Below, one piece after another: positions 1-5,059 of a stretch of 7,017 nucleotides of DNA. Position numbers and translations under genes: made by a program. The stretch's first letter is position 1. Every line of letters starts with the position of its first letter. The notes beneath the pieces were generated by a model. The model ran no database searches. It was not told the origin of the DNA and worked only from the letters and a program-made list of their open reading frames with translations. The DNA is from Campylobacteraceae bacterium (GTDB taxonomy: Bacteria; Campylobacterota; Campylobacteria; Campylobacterales; Sulfurovaceae), in contig JALVEV010000277.1 of the NCBI GenBank assembly GCA_027030605.1, positions 1 through 7,017 on the forward strand, written 5' to 3'.

Positions 1-291
1 AATAGTTCCAATATTTATAGCTCGTCCATCTCCAAGTCTTGGGACATAGTGTCCAAACTGATGACCTGCATAACACATAGCAAAGTTATCTGCTCCATCT
101 AGCTTTAGTTCACCATTAACAAACTTGGTTAGTTCATTGTGGTCACTAATATCAAGGTTTAACATCTTAGCTACATTATTGTTTGCATGAATTAAAAATG
201 GTTTCTTCAGTGGTGATGGGTCAACTCGGTCGTAACATAGCTCTGGTAACTCTAAATAGGGGTTGGTTAATTTTACATCTTTTAGTTTCAT
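1..291 (-). CDS. selO: Protein adenylyltransferase SelO (YdiU/UPF0061 family), 5' part only
   Basis: Reading leftward from the ATG at 291-289, the frame stays open for 97 codons to the window edge, so only the N-terminal fifth or so of a roughly 480-residue family is present. The diagnostic segment lies at residues 75-92: YAGHQFGHYVPRLGDGRA, the family signature (Y-A-G-H-Q-F-G, then L-G-D-G-R-A) in the pseudokinase N-lobe. The N-terminal L-P-E-L-C-Y-D and the P-F-L-I-H-A-N-N-N-V-A segments also fit. Known for the family: SelO transfers AMP from ATP to Ser/Thr/Tyr hydroxyls of target proteins and is linked to the oxidative-stress response. The C-terminal selenocysteine of animal homologues is usually absent in bacteria, but that end is not visible here. 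The gene diverges from the dksA-like gene and has a TATAAT box at 345-340. Its Shine-Dalgarno is weak (AGAA-like). The family assignment is secure; activity cannot be judged because the active-site residues lie outside. Confidence 0.93.
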   Translation of the reverse strand, partial: MKLKDVKLTNPYLELPELCYDRVDPSPLKKPFLIHANNNVAKMLNLDISDHNELTKFVNGELKLDGADNFAMCYAGHQFGHYVPRLGDGRAINIGTI

Positions 292-339
292 ATTTCTATA
301 GTACAGAGTTGAACTGTTAGAAGACTTAAAGTTATTTTT

Positions 340-345
340 ATTATA
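340..345 (-). promoter_or_regulatory. Probable -10 box of the selO promoter
   Basis: A perfect TATAAT reads leftward at 345-340, about 49 bases before the selO ATG. It lies directly downstream of an A/T-tract palindrome (348-363). No TTGACA-like -35 is visible at 17-bp spacing (GGGCTT is there instead). That is normal for Campylobacterota sigma-70 promoters, which rely on AT-rich upstream DNA. Called by pattern only. Confidence 0.5.
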
Positions 346-347
346 TT

Positions 348-363
348 TTTTTTAGCTAAAAAA
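348..363. repeat. 16-bp perfect palindrome TTTTTTAGCTAAAAAA in the divergent intergenic region
   Basis: Six T, AGCT, six A form a perfect dyad centred between 355 and 356. It sits immediately upstream of the selO -10 box and about 47 bp upstream of the candidate -10 of the dksA-like gene. It could be an operator, an UP-like A/T-tract element, or a chance result of AT-rich composition. As RNA, the four-base AGCT core leaves no room for a loop, so a terminator is unlikely. Confidence 0.4.
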
Positions 364-409
364 GCCCAATATTTCACGCTTTAACGTATTAATCTATTTA
401 AAAATTTGA

Positions 410-415
410 TACAAT
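410..415 (+). promoter_or_regulatory. Probable -10 box of the dksA-like gene promoter
   Basis: TACAAT in the context TTTGATACAATAAA lies 28 bases before the ATG at 444, which leaves a leader of about 20 nt containing the AGGA Shine-Dalgarno (431-434). No -35 consensus is seen and the upstream DNA is AT-rich. It is a one-mismatch match found by eye, so moderate confidence only. Confidence 0.4.
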
Positions 416-443
416 AAACAATATAAAAAAAGGAATATGAATT

Positions 444-779
444 ATGGTCAAAGATAAAACAAAAGAGATTATTAAAGAGAAAATAGAAGAAGAGTTAAAA
501 CATTTAGAGATAGAGATTAAAAGTCTTATTGAACAGGCTAAACCCATCACACCTGATTGTACCCTTGATGATGTCGGAAGAACAGAAGCGATGACAGAGG
601 TCATGGTCAATAGCAAAATTTTAGAACAAGCTCAACTAAAACAGGCGAGACTAAAACATGCACTTGCTCGTATAGATGATGAGATGTTTGGTATCTGTAT
701 TGAGTGTGCAGAGCCTATTAACATAGAGCGTATGATGGTAAGACCTGAGAGTATACGCTGTGTGAAATGTGCTGATTAA
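444..779 (+). CDS. Short DksA/TraR-family zinc-finger protein
   Basis: A 111-residue protein with a charged N-terminal helix (residues 1-32), a second helix (about 45-80) and a C-terminal four-cysteine zinc finger: C85-I-E-C88 and C106-V-K-C109, 17 residues apart. The stretch A-L-A-R-I-D-D-E-M-F-G-I-C-I-E-C before the finger is typical of the DksA/TraR superfamily. Known for the family: these proteins enter the RNA polymerase secondary channel and modulate initiation, some with ppGpp. At 111 residues it is shorter than E. coli DksA (151) and nearer to the YbiI-like or stress-protein branch. The loop between helices reads T-L-D-D-V-G-R-T-E-A, so the DxxDxA tip of true DksA is not clearly present and a classic stringent-response role is unproven. 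The start is supported by AGGA nine bases before the ATG. yebC follows in the same direction after 52 bases. I give no symbol because paralogues in this family are easily confused. Confidence 0.88.
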   Translation: MVKDKTKEIIKEKIEEELKHLEIEIKSLIEQAKPITPDCTLDDVGRTEAMTEVMVNSKILEQAQLKQARLKHALARIDDEMFGICIECAEPINIERMMVRPESIRCVKCAD

Positions 780-790
780 GGCTATAAGTG

Positions 791-796
791 TATAAT
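791..796 (+). promoter_or_regulatory. Possible -10 box of a yebC promoter
   Basis: A perfect TATAAT, preceded by AAGTG, lies in the 52-base gap between the dksA-like gene and yebC, 35 bases before the yebC ATG. It could give yebC its own transcript in addition to read-through from upstream. No -35 consensus is seen. The gap contains no terminator hairpin, so co-transcription remains possible. Confidence 0.42.
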
Positions 797-831
797 TTCA
801 TCAATATTTTTAGAACATAAAAGGATTATTT

Positions 832-1569
832 ATGGGTAGAGCGTTTGAGTACCGTAAAGCAGCAAAAATGAAACGATGGGGAACCATGTCTAAAGTTTTC
901 CCAAAACTTGGAAAAATCATCACTATGGCAGCCAAGGCAGGTGGACCTGACCCTGACATGAACCCTAGACTTCGTACTGCTATCTTAACGGCAAAAGCCC
1001 AAAATATGCCTAAACACAATATTGAAGCAGCCATTAAAAGAGCTACAGGAAAAGATGCTGCTGACATTAAAGAGATGCACTATGAAGCAAAAGGACCTTA
1101 CGGAACGCAATTTATTATTGATTGTGCAACGGACAATCCAACCCGTACTGTTGCCAATGTAAAAGCAGCTCTTGTACGAAACAGTGCAGAGATGTTAACC
1201 TCTGGCTCTTTAAACTTTATGTTTACACGAAAATCTGTCTTTACTTTTGATAGAACTGATGATATGGATATTGAAGAGTTAGAGCTTGAACTCATTGATG
1301 CTGGTCTTGAAGAGATTGAAGAGGATGTTGAGCCACAAGAGAATGGTGAAGACAAAAAGATTGTCCGTGTCTATGGAGATTTTGCCTCTTTTGGTGATTT
1401 ATCTAAAGCATTTGAAGATATGGGTATTTCAGTGACAAAAGCAGAGCATCAATATATTGCCAATATGCCTATAGAGCTAACCGAAGAGCAGTTGGAAGAG
1501 GTTGATGTGCTTATTGAGAGACTTGAAGAGGATGAAGATGTTCAAGCTGTCTATACCAATATAAACTAA
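832..1569 (+). CDS. yebC: YebC/PmpR (TACO1) family protein
   Basis: A 245-residue protein of normal family length. The three family landmarks are present: the basic N-terminus with R-K-A-A-K-M-K-R (8-15), the G-G-P-D-P-D-M-N-P-R-L-R signature (37-48), and N-M-P-K-H-N-I-E-x-A-I-K-R (58-70). After these come E-A-K-G-P-Y-G (85-91) and an acidic C-terminal half. The N-terminus begins M-G-R-A-F-E-Y-R-K rather than the usual M-A-G-H-S-K-W-A-N-I-K-H-R-K. This variant is also common in Bacteroidetes-type members and recalls YeeN. Family members were long annotated as DNA-binding transcriptional regulators. Mitochondrial TACO1 and more recent bacterial work point instead to a ribosome-associated role in relieving stalls on proline-rich stretches. 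The start is set by AAAAGGA at 819-825, six bases before the ATG. Family certain; mode of action (transcription or translation) not decidable here. Confidence 0.93.
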   Translation: MGRAFEYRKAAKMKRWGTMSKVFPKLGKIITMAAKAGGPDPDMNPRLRTAILTAKAQNMPKHNIEAAIKRATGKDAADIKEMHYEAKGPYGTQFIIDCATDNPTRTVANVKAALVRNSAEMLTSGSLNFMFTRKSVFTFDRTDDMDIEELELELIDAGLEEIEEDVEPQENGEDKKIVRVYGDFASFGDLSKAFEDMGISVTKAEHQYIANMPIELTEEQLEEVDVLIERLEEDEDVQAVYTNIN

Positions 1570-1590
1570 AATATTCAGGTGTAAACACGC

Positions 1591-1628
1591 CGATTCCGAA
1601 AAATGAAAACATTGCCTATACGGAATCG
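1591..1628. terminator. Hairpin between convergent yebC and helicase genes, possible bidirectional terminator
   Basis: The arms CGATTCCG (1591-1598) and CGGAATCG (1621-1628) pair perfectly over 8 bp around a 22-nt loop. The loop itself contains a nested AATG-AAAA-CATT stem (1602-1613). The element sits 21 bases after the yebC stop and 15 bases past the helicase stop. Neither strand shows a U-tract right after the stem. It is therefore not a canonical intrinsic terminator and is called mainly from its position and perfect arms. Confidence 0.45.
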
Positions 1629-1643
1629 ACGGCTTTAGCCTCG

Positions 1644-2939
1644 TTACTTCTTTTTCCCCTCTGCTTTTTTACGCCTATCTCTATCTGCCTTTTTAGCATC
1701 ACGCTTCTTCTTTTGAGCCATATAGGTGAACTTACGTTTTTTATCATAGTCGATATACCCTTTTTTCTCACGTAGGCTCTTTTTAACAGGACGTTTTTGT
1801 CGTGGTTGTCGGTCTGTTAACTCAAACCCCTCATAAATCTCTCGTTTAACATTCATACGTAAATCTTTCTCTATTTTTGAAAAAGCGTTATAGTCATTAA
1901 CTGTAAGTAGAGAGATAACCGAGCCTTTATGGTTCGCTCTACCTGTACGCCCTACTCTATGGGTGTAGTCATCTGTCTTTTGAGGGATATCATAGTTCAT
2001 CACAAAGGGAAGCTCTTGAATGTCTACCCCACGAGCAGCAATATCAGTTGCTACTAAAACTTGTGTCTTCTCTGCCCTTAAAAGAGCCAATGCCTTGGCT
2101 CTCTCACCTCTGGTTCTGTCTCCATGAATAATAGCCGTACGAATCTTTTTAGACTTTAGGTACTCAAAAAGCTTATTGGCTGAATCTTTAGTGTTTGCAA
2201 AGATAAGAAGTTGCTTTATGCCCATATCATTAATGAGCTGAACCACCAACTCATCTCTTCTCTTTTTATCAACTTTATAGGCTCTATGGGTAATAACATT
2301 GACTAAGTCACGACGACTACTCACCTCTACAATAGCAGGTTCACGTAAAAACTCTTTGGCTAAACGTTTAATATTTTGAGAAATAGTTGCCGAGAACATC
2401 ATAATCTGTCTAGGTTTACCACACTCTTTTAAAATCGCTTTTATCTCATTAACAAATCCAAGCTCTAGCATGGTATCTGCCTCATCAAGTACTATGGTAT
2501 TGACATTGTTAAGGTTTACTTTACCATCTCGAATAAAATCTTGAAGTCGTCCAGGGGTAGCAACCACAATGTCGGCTCCTTTTTTAAGGCGTTCGAGTTG
2601 AATGCTTTTAGGCGTTCCACCCTGTACCTTAACCACTTGTAGTTTTAAGTGTTTACCAAACTCTAAAAAAGTTCTAGTTACTTGGTCACAAAGCTCAATA
2701 GTTGGAACAATAACCAATCCACGAATAACTTTGTTCTCCTCTTTAACAATTTTTTGTAGTTTATTTAACATAGGCAAAACATAAGAGGCTGTTTTACCTG
2801 TACCTGATTTGGAAGCACCAATAATATCTAAACCTCTCATAGCTACAGGAATTACCTTGTTTTGAATAGCAGTAGCATTTTCAAATGTGATGGTTTTAAC
2901 AATATCGGGATGTAGATTAAATTTTTGAAAAGCGTTGAT
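1644..2939 (-). CDS. DEAD-box ATP-dependent RNA helicase, RhlE-like, with apparent ATC start
   Basis: A 431-residue helicase when read from the ATC at 2939-2937. Motifs in order: Q motif region F-E-N-A-T-A-I-Q (19-26), motif I A-S-K-S-G-T-G-K-T (42-50), Ia P-T-I-E-L-C, GG, Ib T-P-G-R-L, II D-E-A-D (152-155), III S-A-T (183-185), IV L-L-I-F-A-N-T, V A-T-D-I-A-A-R-G-V-D, and VI H-R-V-G-R-T-G-R (327-334). A basic tail rich in Lys and Arg (about 378-431) probably binds RNA. Known role: ATP-driven unwinding or remodelling of short RNA duplexes in ribosome assembly, RNA decay or cold adaptation. The first ATG (2840-2838) would delete 33 residues, including the Q motif that reads adenine. Between the in-frame stop TAA (2951-2949) and that ATG there is no ATG, GTG or TTG. 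AAGGA (2950-2946) lies six bases before ATC, so ATC is my preferred start; a sequence error is the alternative. The closest named relative (RhlE, CsdA, DbpA) is uncertain. Family confidence is high, start confidence about 0.6. Confidence 0.9.
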   Translation of the reverse strand: MNAFQKFNLHPDIVKTITFENATAIQNKVIPVAMRGLDIIGASKSGTGKTASYVLPMLNKLQKIVKEENKVIRGLVIVPTIELCDQVTRTFLEFGKHLKLQVVKVQGGTPKSIQLERLKKGADIVVATPGRLQDFIRDGKVNLNNVNTIVLDEADTMLELGFVNEIKAILKECGKPRQIMMFSATISQNIKRLAKEFLREPAIVEVSSRRDLVNVITHRAYKVDKKRRDELVVQLINDMGIKQLLIFANTKDSANKLFEYLKSKKIRTAIIHGDRTRGERAKALALLRAEKTQVLVATDIAARGVDIQELPFVMNYDIPQKTDDYTHRVGRTGRANHKGSVISLLTVNDYNAFSKIEKDLRMNVKREIYEGFELTDRQPRQKRPVKKSLREKKGYIDYDKKRKFTYMAQKKKRDAKKADRDRRKKAEGKKK

Positions 2940-2945
2940 AGGAAA

Positions 2946-2950
2946 TCCTT
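2946..2950 (-). promoter_or_regulatory. Shine-Dalgarno AAGGA supporting the ATC start of the helicase
   Basis: AAGGA overlaps the in-frame stop TAA (2951-2949) and is followed by TTTCCT and then ATC. A six-base spacer is the same as that of yebC (AAAAGGA) and pal (AAGGA) in this window. No such motif precedes the downstream ATG at 2840. This is the main sequence evidence that translation begins at 2939. Confidence 0.65.
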
Positions 2951-2973
2951 AGTATATGTAAATGTTTAGTAAA

Positions 2974-2979
2974 ATTATA
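2974..2979 (-). promoter_or_regulatory. Probable -10 box of the helicase promoter
   Basis: A perfect TATAAT reads leftward in the context TTTTTGATATAATTTTAC, 34 bases before the proposed ATC start, giving a leader of roughly 25-30 nt with the AAGGA site. The -35 position is a T-run (TTTTTT) without consensus. It lies between the slyD terminator and the helicase, so the helicase is probably its own transcription unit. Confidence 0.55.
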
Positions 2980-3017
2980 TCAAAAATGAAAGAGTAAAAA
3001 AAATAGAGGAAAAAAGT

Positions 3018-3040
3018 TGTTCCATGCAAAGCATGGAACA
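3018..3040 (-). terminator. Intrinsic terminator of the tol-pal-slyD operon
   Basis: Ten-base arms TGTTCCATGC and GCATGGAACA pair perfectly around a three-base loop. Read leftward, the stem is followed by ACTTTTTT, a proper U-tract. It begins 14 bases past the slyD stop codon and separates the operon from the helicase promoter just downstream. On the plus strand the stem is followed by TAAAAAG, so it works for the leftward transcript only. Confidence 0.88.
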
Positions 3041-3054
3041 TAAAAAGCTAAAAG

Positions 3055-3564
3055 TTAATGACAACCACAACCTGTACCACAAGATTCAGCAGCTCCACCA
3101 ACAACACCAGAAGCAATCTCATCAGCTGTTGCTTCTCTTACTGAGTCAACTTTTACAGAGAACATTAGGTCTTTACCAGCTAGTGGGTGGTTAAAATCAA
3201 TTGTTACATCTTTGTCTGTAAATGACTTAACTGTTACTTGAACTGTTTGACCATCTTCACCTTGTCCATAAAGTGTTAATCCTTCTTTAAGTTCAACACC
3301 TTCAAACTGTTCAATTGGTAAAGTTTGAACAGCCTCTTCATTATACTCACCATAAGCTTCACTAGCAGGAATAAGTAAATCACCCTCTTCATCTTTTTTC
3401 ATACCACAAAGTGCTTTTTCAAGACCTGGAATAATTTGACCTTTTCCCATAATAAACTCTAATGGTTGCCCTGAACCTTTGTTGCTATCAACAACATCAC
3501 TTGAACCAGCCTCTTTTACTTCGTACTCTATACCTACAACACAATCTTTATCTGTAATTGTCAT
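3055..3564 (-). CDS. slyD: FKBP-type peptidyl-prolyl isomerase, SlyD-like
   Basis: A 169-residue cytosolic protein with no signal peptide. The FKBP fold is split by an insert-in-flap chaperone domain. FKBP part one is about residues 1-70, with the core P-L-E-F-I-M-G-K-G-Q-I-I-P-G-L-E-K-A-L (34-52). The insert spans about 71-125. FKBP part two carries the SlyD hallmark N-H-P-L-A-G-K-D-L-M-F (125-135). The C-terminus ends C162-G-T-G-C166-G-C168-H169, a compact metal-binding tail much shorter than the long His/Cys tail of E. coli SlyD. Known roles: cis-trans prolyl isomerisation, holdase chaperoning and nickel/zinc handling, including nickel delivery to hydrogenase maturation. AGGAG (3574-3570) five bases before the ATG sets the start. 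It lies 72 bases after cpoB with no terminator between. A weak TATGAT (3598-3593) might serve as an extra promoter. As I recall, slyD also closes the tol-pal cluster in Campylobacter jejuni. Confidence 0.92.
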   Translation of the reverse strand: MTITDKDCVVGIEYEVKEAGSSDVVDSNKGSGQPLEFIMGKGQIIPGLEKALCGMKKDEEGDLLIPASEAYGEYNEEAVQTLPIEQFEGVELKEGLTLYGQGEDGQTVQVTVKSFTDKDVTIDFNHPLAGKDLMFSVKVDSVREATADEIASGVVGGAAESCGTGCGCH

Positions 3565-3636
3565 AAAATCTCCTATTTATATATTTTGCAACATCATAGC
3601 GAAGCAAACTTATTTAACACTTATAATTACAAATAG

Positions 3637-4446
3637 TTAAAGGTGTTTTCGTGCAATTGATGCTGACCTTGTCTTAGGATAGTTCTCAATAACATATTGG
3701 AAAAAACCTTTTGCTTGTGATTTTTGACCTGTTTTTTCTAAAGCAATTGCCGTATGTAGATAGAGGACAGGCATATAACTAGCTTTATCATAGAGTGATG
3801 CACTCTGTTTATAATAGGCAATAGCATCATTATAGTTATGTGTATAGTAAGCTATCTCACCTAAATAGTAGTTTGATGAAGCAGGTTTATAGTTTTGGGC
3901 TAATGCCTGTTCAAACTTCTCTTTTGAAGCATTATAACTTCGTCTTCCAAAAAGTTGAACACCTTTTCTATAGATATCAGCAGAGTTACTCGCTATAGGA
4001 GAACCAAGATTTGAATTCTGAGAACTACTTGGTCTACTTCCTGCTAATATCTTTTTTACTTCATCCCTTGTGACATAATTGTTATTAATTGTATCTACAG
4101 TTTGGCTCAATTGAAGAAGAAGAGAGTAGGTCTCATTATTGTCATAACTGTTTGTCGGTGCTGGAGTATTTGACACAACCTCTAACTGCTCTTTTAACTC
4201 TACTATCTCTCTATTTTGACCTTCAATAATACTTGTAAGACCATCAATCTTTCGTTGCTGTTCATTAATCTTATTAAACAGTTTCTGTATCATTTTTTTG
4301 TTATCTAACACAGCTTGTTCTGTTTCAGTTAAACCATAAGGAGAGGCACTATTGATATCTCCTGCCCCATAAACTGAAGGCTCATAAGCATAAAGTGTTG
4401 AAGCTAATGCAACAACTGAAATTAAAACTTTTGTACGTATATTCAT
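3637..4446 (-). CDS. cpoB: Cell division coordinator CpoB (YbgF), periplasmic coiled-coil/TPR protein
   Basis: A 269-residue exported protein. It has an N-terminal signal peptide with basic M-N-I-R-T-K, a hydrophobic core (7-19) and probable cleavage after T-L-Y-A (20). A heptad-like coiled coil rich in K, E, Q, I and L follows (about 44-92), corresponding to the trimerising N-terminal part of YbgF. Next is a Ser/Asn/Pro-rich linker (about 93-155). The C-terminal TPR domain (about 156-268) contains N-Y-Y-L-G-E-I-A-Y-Y-T-H-N-Y-N-D-A-I-A-Y-Y and an F-F-Q-Y-V-I-E-N-Y-P repeat helix. In E. coli the protein binds TolA and links outer-membrane constriction with septal peptidoglycan synthesis by PBP1B. 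A PBP1B link in this phylum is inference. It starts 20 bases after the pal stop behind an AGAG-type Shine-Dalgarno, so it is translated from the same transcript. Homology is supported by both architecture and position. Confidence 0.9.
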   Translation of the reverse strand: MNIRTKVLISVVALASTLYAYEPSVYGAGDINSASPYGLTETEQAVLDNKKMIQKLFNKINEQQRKIDGLTSIIEGQNREIVELKEQLEVVSNTPAPTNSYDNNETYSLLLQLSQTVDTINNNYVTRDEVKKILAGSRPSSSQNSNLGSPIASNSADIYRKGVQLFGRRSYNASKEKFEQALAQNYKPASSNYYLGEIAYYTHNYNDAIAYYKQSASLYDKASYMPVLYLHTAIALEKTGQKSQAKGFFQYVIENYPKTRSASIARKHL

Positions 4447-4466
4447 ATTAACTCTTTTTTTAATTA

Positions 4467-5039
4467 CTATTGAATTATTTTAAATTCAACTCTTCTATTT
4501 TTAGCATAACATTCAGCAGAACTGCTTGTCGTACACTCAGGTGAACTCTCACCCATACTAACTAAAATCATTTTACGAGGATTAACTCCATTAGATTGAA
4601 GAGCATCTTTAGCAGCTTTTGCTCTTCTTAAACCTAATGCATAGTTATACTCATCTGAACCAGTAGCATCACAATGACCTTCAATCTTAACTTTTGCACC
4701 TCTTGCTATAAAACTTTTTAAAATTTTAGCATCTTGAGAGACAATACCAATTTGGTCAGGAGTAATATTATACTGGTCAACACCAAAATAGATTTTTTGA
4801 AGACCACTACCATTTGCATAAGTATCTTCATCTGTGTTGTATTGACCATTTCCATATTGACCATTTCCACTTCCATAAGGGTCAACATTCTGATAAACTT
4901 CTGTTCCATCTTGGTAAACATCAGAACCACTTCCAACAGGAACAGCTGAAGTTGTATCGAGAGCGTTAATATTTTTCTTAGCACACCCTAGCATAATTAA
5001 TGTGAGTAGAGTTGTTGTTAGTAATAACTTTTTTTTCAT
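4467..5039 (-). CDS. pal: Peptidoglycan-associated outer-membrane lipoprotein Pal
   Basis: A 190-residue lipoprotein. Its signal M-K-K-K-L-L-L ends in the lipobox M-L-G-C19, so Cys19 is the acylation site. A low-complexity tether (about 28-78) rich in Gly, Tyr, Asn and Asp spans to the OmpA-like domain (about 81-190). That domain has Y-F-G-V-D-Q-Y-N-I, the peptidoglycan-binding core G-H-C-D-A-T-G-S-D-E-Y-N-Y-A-L-G-L-R-R-A (121-140) with the expected Asp124 and Arg139, and a closing A-K-N-R-R-V-E-F-K. The usual E-R-G after the Asp is A-T-G here. C169 and C177 flank a short Ser-rich loop and could form a disulfide. Known role: non-covalent binding of the diaminopimelate stem and of TolB, moving the outer membrane inward at division. 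AAGGA six bases before the ATG and a 20-base gap to tolB indicate one operon. In Campylobacter the orthologue is also called omp18. Confidence 0.95.
   Translation of the reverse strand: MKKKLLLTTTLLTLIMLGCAKKNINALDTTSAVPVGSGSDVYQDGTEVYQNVDPYGSGNGQYGNGQYNTDEDTYANGSGLQKIYFGVDQYNITPDQIGIVSQDAKILKSFIARGAKVKIEGHCDATGSDEYNYALGLRRAKAAKDALQSNGVNPRKMILVSMGESSPECTTSSSAECYAKNRRVEFKIIQ
4841..4870. repeat. Two 15-bp tandem units in the pal tether
   Basis: ATTGACCATTTCCAT (4841-4855) is followed at once by ATTGACCATTTCCAC (4856-4870), with one mismatch. In Pal this encodes the repeated G-N-G-Q-Y in the disordered tether. It is in frame, so changes in unit number would alter tether length by five residues without breaking the gene. 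Confidence 0.8.
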
Positions 5040-5059
5040 TTATATTCCTTCTATTAAAT

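Noticed and set aside
398..616. 72-codon leftward frame opposite the dksA-like gene
   Set aside because: It is antisense to a gene with an intact zinc finger and good ribosome-binding site, has no such site of its own, and its hydrophobic look follows from the Lys/Glu-rich helix on the other strand.
810..1355. Two 85-codon leftward frames antisense to yebC
   Set aside because: Shadow frames of a well-conserved gene; Ser-rich composition mirrors the acidic codons of YebC, and neither has family features.
2602..2784. 60-codon rightward frame inside the helicase gene
   Set aside because: Overlaps motifs Ia to GG of the helicase on the opposite strand; no independent signal.
3593..3598. TATGAT as a dedicated slyD promoter
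   Set aside because: Weak match, no -35 or extended -10, and no terminator before it; read-through from cpoB is the simpler reading.
4718..4984. Leftward 88-codon frame and rightward 71-codon frame overlapping pal
   Set aside because: Both overlap the low-complexity tether of Pal; their repetitive Met/Leu or Ile/Thr make-up comes from the repeat, not from selection for protein.
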